Assembly (NCBI RefSeq): GCF_001653755.1
Contig: NZ_CP015125.1
Coordinates: forward strand, 1,374,501-1,438,500
DNA from: Dokdonia donghaensis DSW-1
GTDB lineage: Bacteria; Bacteroidota; Bacteroidia; Flavobacteriales; Flavobacteriaceae
Direction of reading: 5' to 3'
Length of the DNA stretch: 64,000 nucleotides
The notes below the pieces were generated by a model. It was not told where the DNA came from. It worked only from the letters and a program-made list of their open reading frames with translations, and searched no databases. Below, one piece after another: positions 1 to 7,488 of the stretch. Position numbers and translations under genes: made by a program. How positions within the stretch are numbered: the stretch's first letter is position 1; the number at the start of each line of letters is the position of its first letter.

Positions 1-1
1 G

Positions 2-436
2 CCAGAGATGTATGCCCTTTTTAATAAAGGGAATGCTGTTTATAACCTACCAGAGGAGCAAGCTTTTATAGATGAAGAGTATCCTAAGGCAGAAAATATA
101 AGTATAGATTTTGGCGTGATGGAAAAACATCAAAATGTAAAAGTCGTTCCAGCTACTTTTGACTGGAATGACTTAGGTACTTGGGGATCACTATATGATA
201 AAATGCAAGGCGATTCTGGTGAAGATGCTGTAGTAAATGCTCGCGTGATTGCAACAAACACTTCTGGTAATATCATTAGAACAGCAAGTGATAAAGTGGT
301 AGTTGTAGACGGACTTAAAGACTACATTATCGTCGAAAAAGAAGATGTTCTCGTTATTGTGCCAAAAAGTAAGGAGCAAGACATCAAGGAGATTCGTAAT
401 GAGGTACAATCAAAATTTGGTAATAATTTAGGATAG
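2..436 (+). CDS. mannose-1-phosphate guanylyltransferase, C-terminal part (cut by window edge)
   Basis: The reading frame is open from the left edge, so only the last ~144 codons are present. The text SIDFGVMEKHQNVKVVPA followed by WNDLGTWGSLY is typical of the C-terminal half of the nucleotidyltransferase domain of GDP-mannose pyrophosphorylases, which make GDP-mannose from mannose-1-phosphate and GTP for surface polysaccharides. The tail carries the short left-handed helix-type sequence (VVVDGLKDYIIVEKEDVLVIVPKS) seen at the end of this domain. There is no room for a fused phosphomannose isomerase domain, so this is the single-domain type. Its stop codon overlaps the GTG start of the next gene by one base, suggesting coupling. 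Confidence 0.85.
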   Translation, partial: PEMYALFNKGNAVYNLPEEQAFIDEEYPKAENISIDFGVMEKHQNVKVVPATFDWNDLGTWGSLYDKMQGDSGEDAVVNARVIATNTSGNIIRTASDKVVVVDGLKDYIIVEKEDVLVIVPKSKEQDIKEIRNEVQSKFGNNLG

Positions 437-1926
437 TGGAAAATAAAGATAATATAGGGGCAAATCCTGACCCAAAGCCTAGCGAGTTAGATATAAATCC
501 TAAAGAAGATATGCGCGATGAGGCGCAGAGTGTCTGGGAGTCTATAAAGCAATTTTTAAACGATCTTCTTGATATACGAGAAGACACAGATCGCTCTACT
601 ACGGTAGAGGCGATACGTAAGGATATCCCTTTTAAGGGGCACAATGCGTGGATTCTTATATTCTCCATTTTTGTAGCGAGTATAGGTCTTAACGTGAGTA
701 GTACGGCAGTAGTGATAGGAGCGATGCTTATAAGCCCGCTTATGGGACCTATTGTAGGTGTAGGACTTTCTATTGCTATAAACGATGCGCTTATGATGAA
801 GCGCTCGTTTGTAAACCTTGCCGTTATGATTGTACTTAGTGTGCTCACGGCAACGTTATATTTTAGTTTATCACCAGTAAAGGAAGAAACTCCAGAGCTT
901 ATGGCTCGTACCTGGCCTACTATACTTGATGTATTTATAGCCATCTTTGGTGGTCTTGCACTTATAGTGGCAAAGACTAAGTCTGGTACCATTGCCAGTG
1001 TGATTTTTGGTGTAGCCATTGCAACGGCACTTATGCCGCCTTTATGTACTGTAGGGTATGGATTGTCACAATCTATTATAGGTAACAGTGAGGGGCTCTA
1101 CTGGGCGCTTGGGGCGATGTATTTATTTTCTATAAATGCTGTATTTATAGCGCTAGCTACATTTACAGTATCAAAGCTTCTCAAATTTCCGCTTGTAAAA
1201 TATGCAAATCAAAAAAGAAGAAAGCGCACCACGCGTATGGCTACGCTTATAGCGGTACTTGTTTTAGTGCCTAGTGTATGGACTTTCTTAAGACTGCTCA
1301 ATCAGCAAATTTTTATCACAAAAGCAAAAGCTTTTGTGACGAATACAATTAAGTACGAAGGTGCAGAGATTGTAAAAGAAACTGATGACGCCGAGAAAAA
1401 ACGAATAGATGTCTACCTTATAGGGAGTCTGGTACCTCAAAATATAATAGATAGGTGGGAAGATGAATTTAAAAAAACAGAGGACTGTGAGAACTGTACC
1501 CTCGTAGTACACCAAGGAGCAGATCAAAGCGGTGAGCTAGCCGCTAGATTGAGTACAGAGGTGCGTTCTGGAATCTTAGAAGATCTATATGTGAAAAATC
1601 AAGAAGCAATGAGCTCAAAAGATGAGCAAATAAGATTGCTAGAAAATGAGGTGACACAACTTAGAAGCACTGCCTTGCCATTTGCATCTATGCGTAATGA
1701 GGCTAAGATTAATTATGATGGGCTCAAACGTTTTGGGTATGCGACTGAGATTACTACAGACTTTAGTGGCGCTATAGATACACTCACCGTCGTGCGTGTG
1801 ATGTGGGCAGATAGTTTATCTCAAGCGGTAAGATCAAGACAAGAGCAAAAAATGGGTCTCTGGATTAAAGAGCGTTTTACGCTAGATACTGTGGTGGTAA
1901 GTGGTAATGTTGAGGTAAGAAAGTAA
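436..1926 (+). CDS. DUF389 family membrane protein
   Basis: A 496-residue protein starting at GTG, overlapping the preceding stop codon (TAGTG). Residues ~70-290 contain about six hydrophobic segments with the glycine- and proline-rich sequence SSTAVVIGAMLISPLMGPI that is diagnostic of the DUF389 family. The C-terminal ~200 residues are soluble and include a coiled-coil-like stretch (EQIRLLENEVTQLRSTAL). The biochemical role of DUF389 proteins is not established. The neighbouring sugar-nucleotide gene gives no clear functional link. The family call is firm, the function unknown. Confidence 0.85.
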   Translation: MENKDNIGANPDPKPSELDINPKEDMRDEAQSVWESIKQFLNDLLDIREDTDRSTTVEAIRKDIPFKGHNAWILIFSIFVASIGLNVSSTAVVIGAMLISPLMGPIVGVGLSIAINDALMMKRSFVNLAVMIVLSVLTATLYFSLSPVKEETPELMARTWPTILDVFIAIFGGLALIVAKTKSGTIASVIFGVAIATALMPPLCTVGYGLSQSIIGNSEGLYWALGAMYLFSINAVFIALATFTVSKLLKFPLVKYANQKRRKRTTRMATLIAVLVLVPSVWTFLRLLNQQIFITKAKAFVTNTIKYEGAEIVKETDDAEKKRIDVYLIGSLVPQNIIDRWEDEFKKTEDCENCTLVVHQGADQSGELAARLSTEVRSGILEDLYVKNQEAMSSKDEQIRLLENEVTQLRSTALPFASMRNEAKINYDGLKRFGYATEITTDFSGAIDTLTVVRVMWADSLSQAVRSRQEQKMGLWIKERFTLDTVVVSGNVEVRK

Positions 1927-1987
1927 ACGGAAAGTGTTGCTCTTCTTCATTACTGAAATGGGTTATGTGCTATTAGTAGTTTGATTA

Positions 1988-2003
1988 CGCTTTCGCGAAA
2001 GCG
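1988..2003. repeat. interspersed palindrome CGCTTTCGCGAAAGCG, copy 1 (intergenic)
   Basis: Perfect 16-base palindrome in the gap between the convergent DUF389 and mlaF-like genes, 15 bases beyond the mlaF stop. Left flank ATTA, right flank CTATT. Confidence 0.95.
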
Positions 2004-2017
2004 CTATTAAAACCTTT

Positions 2018-2779
2018 CTACTTTGCGTTTTGAGCTTCTCTCACCATTTTAAACAGGTTAGAAGAGTAGACAAAGTTTGTCACATCCTTATTATCTGTTT
2101 TAAAGATCTCGTGACGCGTTCCTTCCCAAGCGAGATGCCCTTTTTGTAAATACACAATGTGATCACCTATCTCCATTACAGAGTTCATATCGTGGGTGTT
2201 TATGATTGTGGTAATATCATATTCTATAGTAATCTCACGTATGAGATTATCAATTACCGTTGCCGTATTAGGATCAAGACCAGAGTTGGGCTCATCACAA
2301 AAAAGATATTTAGGATTGTTTACAATAGCGCGGGCTATGGCAACACGTTTTTGCATTCCTCCAGAAATTTCTGAGGGAAGTTTATGGTTTGCATTTTCGA
2401 GATTTACACGCTGTATCACTTCATTTGCTCTGGCGATGCGTTCCTTTTTTTTCATTTTGGTAAACATCTTGAGCGGGAAAGCGATGTTCTCTTCTACCGT
2501 CATAGAGTCGAAGAGGGCACTCCCTTGAAAAACCATCCCTATTTGCTCTCTCAGGTCACGTTGCTGCTCTTCATTAAGATCTGAGTATGCATTGCCATTA
2601 TATATAATCTGGCCGCTATCTGGCTTGTGAAGACCTAGCATTGTTTTTAAGAAAACCGTTTTTCCAGATCCAGACTGACCAATGATTAGGTTAGTTTGTC
2701 CTGGTTTAAATGTAGTTGAGAAGCCTTTAAGTACCTCAACATCTCCAAAACCTTTGCGTATGTTTTTTACCTCTATCAT
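2018..2779 (-). CDS. mlaF: ABC transporter ATP-binding protein, MlaF type
   Basis: A 253-residue ABC ATPase. Walker A GQSGSGKT is at residues 34-41, the Q-loop near 85, the signature SGGMQ at 139-143 and Walker B YLFCDE at 158-163, followed by the D-loop SGLDP and a switch histidine in NTHD. The SGGMQKRVAIARA signature and the partner gene identify it as the MlaF class, which powers phospholipid movement between inner and outer membrane to keep outer-membrane asymmetry. It begins directly after the stop codon of the mlaE-like gene, so the two are co-transcribed. No MCE-domain (MlaD) gene is adjacent. Confidence 0.88.
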   Translation of the reverse strand: MIEVKNIRKGFGDVEVLKGFSTTFKPGQTNLIIGQSGSGKTVFLKTMLGLHKPDSGQIIYNGNAYSDLNEEQQRDLREQIGMVFQGSALFDSMTVEENIAFPLKMFTKMKKKERIARANEVIQRVNLENANHKLPSEISGGMQKRVAIARAIVNNPKYLFCDEPNSGLDPNTATVIDNLIREITIEYDITTIINTHDMNSVMEIGDHIVYLQKGHLAWEGTRHEIFKTDNKDVTNFVYSSNLFKMVREAQNAK

Positions 2780-3517
2780 CTAGCTTAATAATAATTGAGT
2801 TACTATAAAGTTTACAAGTATGATGGCAACACTCGTCCATACAAAGGATGTCGTACTGGCCTTACCTACCTCTAGCGCTCCACCTCTCATAAAATATCCG
2901 TGATATGAGGGTATGGTTGCTAGTAAAAAGGCAAAAAGGAATGTCTTGAAAAAGGCATAAAATAATTGGAATGGTATAAAGTCTTCTTGTAACCCAGCTA
3001 AAAAGGCGTCATTTGAGGTGAAGCCTCCGTAAACCGCAGCGGTATATGCGCCTATAATACCTAAGAACATTGCTATTGCAATCACAAATGGATATACAAG
3101 CATTGCAATGATTTTAGGAAATATGAGGTAGTTAAGAGAGTTGATACCCATAACCTCTAGGGCATCTATTTGCTCTGTTACACGCATAGTACCTATACTA
3201 GAGGTAATAAAAGAGCCTACTTTACCTGCCATAATGATAGAAATAAATGTAGGTGCAAATTCTAGTATTACAGACTGCCTTGCTGCAAACCCAATAAGCG
3301 ACTTTGGAATAAGAGGGTTATTGAGGTTAAGCGCTGTCTGTATAGCAACTACACCTCCCACAAAGAAAGATATAAATGCTACAATACCTAGAGAACCTAT
3401 AATAAGGTCGTCTATTTCTTTAAAAATAAGATCACTTAACACTCTACCTTTAGTAGGTTTTACAAAGGTGTCTTTGATCATTATAAAGTACGCTCCTATA
3501 GAGTGCAGGTATGACAT
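2780..3517 (-). CDS. mlaE: MlaE family ABC transporter permease
   Basis: A 245-residue membrane protein with five or six hydrophobic segments. It has the MlaE family core: an early amphipathic helix, then AIQTALNLNNPLIPKSLIG, the conserved EFAPTFISIIMAGKVGS region around residue 90 and the RVTEQIDALEVMGINSLNYL coupling segment that contacts the ATPase. It forms the inner-membrane channel of the Mla lipid transporter with the ATPase encoded immediately downstream (no gap). Start ATG at 3517, with about 75 bases to the alkaline phosphatase gene upstream on the same strand. Confidence 0.88.
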   Translation of the reverse strand: MSYLHSIGAYFIMIKDTFVKPTKGRVLSDLIFKEIDDLIIGSLGIVAFISFFVGGVVAIQTALNLNNPLIPKSLIGFAARQSVILEFAPTFISIIMAGKVGSFITSSIGTMRVTEQIDALEVMGINSLNYLIFPKIIAMLVYPFVIAIAMFLGIIGAYTAAVYGGFTSNDAFLAGLQEDFIPFQLFYAFFKTFLFAFLLATIPSYHGYFMRGGALEVGKASTTSFVWTSVAIILVNFIVTQLLLS

Positions 3518-3591
3518 TGAAGTTATTTAGAAAGCTAAAGTAGGGATTTATCAGTATGTTAAAATAGTATTTAAGATACCTTTATGAATAC

Positions 3592-4683
3592 TTACTCTTT
3601 TATAAGAGCTTTGATCTTACTGTAAATTGCGGTATTTTCATAAATGCCCATAAACTCTGCAGCACCTGGCCCGTATGCAAAAACGGGCACCATAGTGGCA
3701 CTGTGACCTCCGGTTGAAAATGATGGGTTTATTTTATTATAGTCTCCCTCATCAGACGCGAGGGTAAAGCCTCCTGTCTCGTGATCTGCAGTTACAACTA
3801 CAAGGGTATTTCCGTCTTTTGCAGCATAGTCAAGTACTTGACCTATTACAGTATCAAAATCTATGAGTTCGCTCACTAGGTATTCTCCATCGTTATTATG
3901 ACCACCCCAATCTACTTGAGAACCTTCTACCATTAAGAAAAAACCTTCTTTGTTTTTTGAGAGTCTTTTTATTCCCAGTTTTGTAGCGTCATAGAGAAAA
4001 GAACCTCTGCCTTCTAGTACTTTAGGCATCCCAGAGTCTGCTAGTAAAAAGCCGTATTTTTTTGAGGCTTTCATCTTAAGTGTAGGGTCAAGACGGTCTA
4101 AGTACATCTCATATCCAGAACCTTCTAGTGCAGCAACAAGATTGTTGCCATCCTCTCTGTTTTCAAAAAACTTACGGCCTCCGCCGGCAAAAAAGTCTAC
4201 ACCAGAGGTAACGAGGTCTTGAGCAATCTCAAGTTCCATTTTTCTATATTTCTGGTGCGCATAAAAACTGGCAGGCGTCGCGTGGGTAATGGTTGAGGTT
4301 GCTATAACACCAGTTGCAAAGTTTCTTTTCTCCAGGTCTTCAAGTATAGTGGGTATAGCTATCGTATCTGTGTTTACACCTATAGCTCCATTGTATGTTT
4401 TTACTCCTGCCGAAAATGCAGTTGCTCCAGCTGCAGAGTCTGTTATAAGGTCACTGGCAGATGAAGTTTTAATAAGCCCTATGTGTTTAAATCTATCATA
4501 GTTAGACGGCTGTGAGTTGTAAAACTGACTTGAAGAGATCTGACTTAAACCAGTTCCGTCTGCTATCATAAGGATAACATTTTTTGGTTTTTTGTTTTGT
4601 GCTGTGGTCTTTACAGAGGTACAAGAAATAGTAAGCCCAATAAGGCAAAGAGAAAGATATTGTGTAAAAGAGGTAAACTTCAT
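3592..4683 (-). CDS. alkaline phosphatase, lipoprotein form
   Basis: A 363-residue alkaline phosphatase of the PhoA superfamily. A lipobox (LTISC, Cys21) predicts a lipid-anchored periplasmic or surface enzyme. Metal-site Asp is in MIADGTG (Asp42), the phosphorylated serine is in TDSAAGAT (Ser83), and the second metal cluster is in TADHETGGF near residue 300. It releases phosphate from organic phosphomonoesters. The protein is shorter than E. coli PhoA but normal for Bacteroidota. No Pho-box is obvious to me in the short upstream gap. It is followed 74 bases downstream by mlaE on the same strand. Confidence 0.92.
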   Translation of the reverse strand: MKFTSFTQYLSLCLIGLTISCTSVKTTAQNKKPKNVILMIADGTGLSQISSSQFYNSQPSNYDRFKHIGLIKTSSASDLITDSAAGATAFSAGVKTYNGAIGVNTDTIAIPTILEDLEKRNFATGVIATSTITHATPASFYAHQKYRKMELEIAQDLVTSGVDFFAGGGRKFFENREDGNNLVAALEGSGYEMYLDRLDPTLKMKASKKYGFLLADSGMPKVLEGRGSFLYDATKLGIKRLSKNKEGFFLMVEGSQVDWGGHNNDGEYLVSELIDFDTVIGQVLDYAAKDGNTLVVVTADHETGGFTLASDEGDYNKINPSFSTGGHSATMVPVFAYGPGAAEFMGIYENTAIYSKIKALIKE

Positions 4684-4747
4684 TTTAAGTCAATTTTTGT
4701 AAAAGTAGTTAATGTCTACGGTACTGTTTTAAAGAAAAAGTTAAGAA

Positions 4748-5599
4748 TTAGAGCCCTAGCTTTTTTCTTATGCCAGCCCAGCGGGTAGTTCTTATAAAAT
4801 AACCCTCCTGTGGAGTCACGAGGTATGCTTTTTTTGCAGCTTTTGCTTTAAGATAGCCACTTAGATAGTCTTTGAGCAATTTTATATTACCTTTTCTTTT
4901 GGCGAGTTTACTAGAAGCTATAAGTGTTAGTATAAGCCCGTAGCGCATACCATAAAACGCTTCTCCTTGTTTGTATTGTGCACTTTTATTGTATGTATTT
5001 CCGGTAGGTTTAAGATGTTTTACGTGCAGGGTGTCATCTGTGTGAATCTCCCATTTATGATATTTTGCAAGTAGCTCATCTATGGTATCCCATCCCATAG
5101 CTTTCTTTATACCGCCTATATCTTTAAAACAAGCTTTGCGGTAGCCCTTGAGTGCACCTCTTATGTGATCTTTATTAGTGAGGTTTTCTAGCTCCCAGTT
5201 TCCGTCTTTTTCAATGTAACAGAAACCGCCTGCCATTCCAATAGCGTTGTTTTCTGTAAAAGCATTATTTACCTTTTCTAAGTAGTCGTGCGGGAAAATG
5301 AGATCTGCATCATACTTACAAATCACATCATACTCGTCGTCTAGGCTTTCAAAACCTTTGTAAAAAGCGTTTATGACTTTACTTCCTGGTAGATGCTTGT
5401 CGCTACTTGTGATGTTGAGTAGGTGTATGTATGAGTGCGCTTTCGCGAAAGCGGAAACAATCTCTGCACTATTATCTGTGCTTTGGTCATTTACGACTAC
5501 CACTTTTTTAGGAAGATGTGTTTGCGCTACCAAAGATGCAAGCGTCTCACCAATAAAAGCAGACTCATTGTGACAAGGGATGACAATATAAAAATCCAT
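4748..5599 (-). CDS. family 2 glycosyltransferase
   Basis: A 283-residue GT-A fold glycosyltransferase. It begins FYIVIPCHNESAFIGETL, has VVVNDQSTDNS near residue 36 and the metal-binding region CKYDADLIF (DxD) near residue 95. It probably adds a sugar to a surface glycan or lipid; donor and acceptor are unknown. The intact palindrome copy at 5438-5453 is read here as AFAKA at residues 50-54, in the first Rossmann-like half just before an HSYIHLL strand. The start lies one base after the stop codon of the methyltransferase gene, so the two form a unit. Confidence 0.85.
   Translation of the reverse strand: MDFYIVIPCHNESAFIGETLASLVAQTHLPKKVVVVNDQSTDNSAEIVSAFAKAHSYIHLLNITSSDKHLPGSKVINAFYKGFESLDDEYDVICKYDADLIFPHDYLEKVNNAFTENNAIGMAGGFCYIEKDGNWELENLTNKDHIRGALKGYRKACFKDIGGIKKAMGWDTIDELLAKYHKWEIHTDDTLHVKHLKPTGNTYNKSAQYKQGEAFYGMRYGLILTLIASSKLAKRKGNIKLLKDYLSGYLKAKAAKKAYLVTPQEGYFIRTTRWAGIRKKLGL
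5438..5453. repeat. interspersed palindrome, copy 2 (in glycosyltransferase, read AFAKA)
   Basis: Perfect 16-base palindrome inside the family 2 glycosyltransferase gene, translated as part of VSAFAKAHSY. Confidence 0.95.
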
Positions 5600-5600
5600 C

Positions 5601-6122
5601 TTACTTGCGAGTGGCGTAAATCAAATAATATCGAGGCGTAAAGAGACGTAGCAATGGGCGGAAGCCTAGCTTTTTTACGGGATTAGTAAACTTTTCACGC
5701 TTTTGTATCTCCCATCCAGCCTTTTCAAATAACCAGTCAAACTGCCAGTCTTCAAACTCGTGATAATGTCTGTCCCACATATCTGTTTTAGATCTATAGG
5801 CTGGAGTAAACCATAATTTGAGAGGCACGCTCGCCACTATCTTATTTGCTTTTATGTCTTGCAATACGGTAAAAGGAGAGAGTAGGTGTTCAAAAATCTC
5901 AAAAGCCGTAACGACCTCTGCATCTGCATTTTTTACAGCTGTGGTGTCTAGATCTAAGTCTTCGCCAGTTGTGTTTTGTACGTTGTAACCTTCACGCTCC
6001 ATATATGTTACAAAGGGATTACGCACGCCCAAGTCAAGTATGCTCTGGTCTGTGCTTACCACATCTTTTAAAAAATGTAGTGTGTGCTTATAGCGCTTGT
6101 TTGGAAACGTGTTTTCGTACAA
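5601..6122 (-). CDS. class I SAM-dependent methyltransferase
   Basis: A 173-residue protein with a reduced Rossmann methyltransferase fold: SAM-binding motif ILDLGVRNPF near residue 30, an acidic strand end (TTGEDLDLD) and AEVVTAFEIFEHLLSP, typical of small-molecule methyltransferases. The first codon is TTG at 6122; no in-frame ATG lies upstream before a stop, so TTG is the best start. The substrate is unknown. Pairing with a glycosyltransferase suggests modification of a glycan or glycolipid, which is inference. Confidence 0.75.
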   Translation of the reverse strand: MYENTFPNKRYKHTLHFLKDVVSTDQSILDLGVRNPFVTYMEREGYNVQNTTGEDLDLDTTAVKNADAEVVTAFEIFEHLLSPFTVLQDIKANKIVASVPLKLWFTPAYRSKTDMWDRHYHEFEDWQFDWLFEKAGWEIQKREKFTNPVKKLGFRPLLRLFTPRYYLIYATRK

Positions 6123-6177
6123 GAATAATTGATTAAATGGTTAGGCTTGATAACTTCTTTACAAAAGTAAAGATTGT

Positions 6178-7236
6178 CTAGTAACGATAAATCATCGCAT
6201 TGATATTCATCCCTGCACCTACACTTGCAAAAATAACAACATCACCTTTGTTAATCTCGTGATTTTCTAGCGCGCCTTGACGTACAAGGTCAAAAACGGT
6301 AGGTACTGTAGCAACTGAGCTGTTACCTAGTTTATTTATACTCATAGGCATAATGTGCTCTGGCATTTCTAAATCGTGCAGTTTGTAAAAACGACTCACG
6401 ATAGCTTCGTCCATTTTCTCATTTGCCTGATGGATAAATATTTTCTTTACCTCGTCAATGCTACATCCGCTTTTTTCTAAACAAGACTTCATAGCCTGAG
6501 GAACTTGTGTAAGGGCAAAGTTGTAGATCTTACGACCGTACATCTTGATGTATTTTGTGTCTTGGTTTGCTTCTGTGTTATATGAAGAGCCATTAAAGAG
6601 GAAATAAGCTTCATCATAGGTAAATGTTGCCGTTTCAAAAGCAAGTATACCTGTGTCGCTGTCATCTTCTTCTATAACAGTTGCACCTGCACCATCACTG
6701 TATATCATACTATCGCGGTCGTTATCATCTACAACACGAGAGAGCATCTCAGTACCTATAACGAGACATTTTTTTGCCATACCGGCTTTAATAAAAGCCT
6801 GGGCTTGTATAACTCCCTCTATCCAACCTGGACATCCAAAGAGGATATCATAAGCCACACATTTAGGGTTTTGTATACGTAAGTTGTGTTTTATACGCGA
6901 TGCAAGACTAGGTACAATATCACTAAAGTTTGAACCTTTTTGTACATCACCATAATTATGAGCACAGATGATATAGTCTAGTGTTTCTCGATCAATACCA
7001 GCGTCTTTAATAGCTTTCTCTGCTGCTTTTGAGCCCATATCTGAAGACTTCATCTCACTAGGAGCATAGCGTCTTTCTTCAATTCCTGTGATGGCCTTAA
7101 ATTTTTCTATAATAACTCCATTTTCTGAGGTTATTGCAGAGCCGTCCATATTCAAAAATGTATGATCTTTAAACTGGTCGTTTTTTTGAATCACGTCAGG
7201 TATAAAACTGCCTAAACCTGTAATTTTAATTGCCAT
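6178..7236 (-). CDS. 3-oxoacyl-ACP synthase III family protein (FabH-like)
   Basis: A 352-residue thiolase-fold condensing enzyme. The catalytic Cys lies in LFGCPGWIEG near residue 135, His in FIHQANEKM near 265, and Asn in KLGNSSVATVP near 300. It condenses an acyl-CoA or acyl-ACP with malonyl-ACP, either to start fatty acid synthesis or in a dedicated lipid pathway. It stands alone, without fabD or acpP beside it, so it may be a second, specialised FabH-like enzyme rather than the housekeeping copy. The catalytic triad is complete. Confidence 0.85.
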   Translation of the reverse strand: MAIKITGLGSFIPDVIQKNDQFKDHTFLNMDGSAITSENGVIIEKFKAITGIEERRYAPSEMKSSDMGSKAAEKAIKDAGIDRETLDYIICAHNYGDVQKGSNFSDIVPSLASRIKHNLRIQNPKCVAYDILFGCPGWIEGVIQAQAFIKAGMAKKCLVIGTEMLSRVVDDNDRDSMIYSDGAGATVIEEDDSDTGILAFETATFTYDEAYFLFNGSSYNTEANQDTKYIKMYGRKIYNFALTQVPQAMKSCLEKSGCSIDEVKKIFIHQANEKMDEAIVSRFYKLHDLEMPEHIMPMSINKLGNSSVATVPTVFDLVRQGALENHEINKGDVVIFASVGAGMNINAMIYRY

Positions 7237-7433
7237 ATAGGGTGTTTTGTAATCTGGTAAAGTTACTAAAATGTATCGGGATAGCGGTGAGGCTTTGTTA
7301 ATCTGACCTCTTTTGTGAAATCTATAATTTTTAACCTATTAAACGCCATTTACAGCGAGTTATGATACGCACTTACACTATCATTGATATATTGTTAATT
7401 TTAAATAATGTTTTATACTTTTCCTTATAATAT

Positions 7434-7465
7434 AAATGGTCTAAAGCATACGCTTTAGACCATTT
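7434..7465 (-). terminator. intrinsic terminator downstream of gcvP
   Basis: Perfect inverted repeat with 14-base arms (AAATGGTCTAAAGC) around a 4-base loop, 24 bases past the gcvP stop on the minus strand and followed by an AT-rich tract. It could also act for the opposite strand. Confidence 0.7.
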
Positions 7466-7488
7466 CATTAATAGATTAGATAGAAGTG

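Noticed and set aside
384..1527. Minus-strand open frames opposite the DUF389 gene
   Set aside because: No recognisable protein features; the DUF389 gene on the plus strand accounts for the region.
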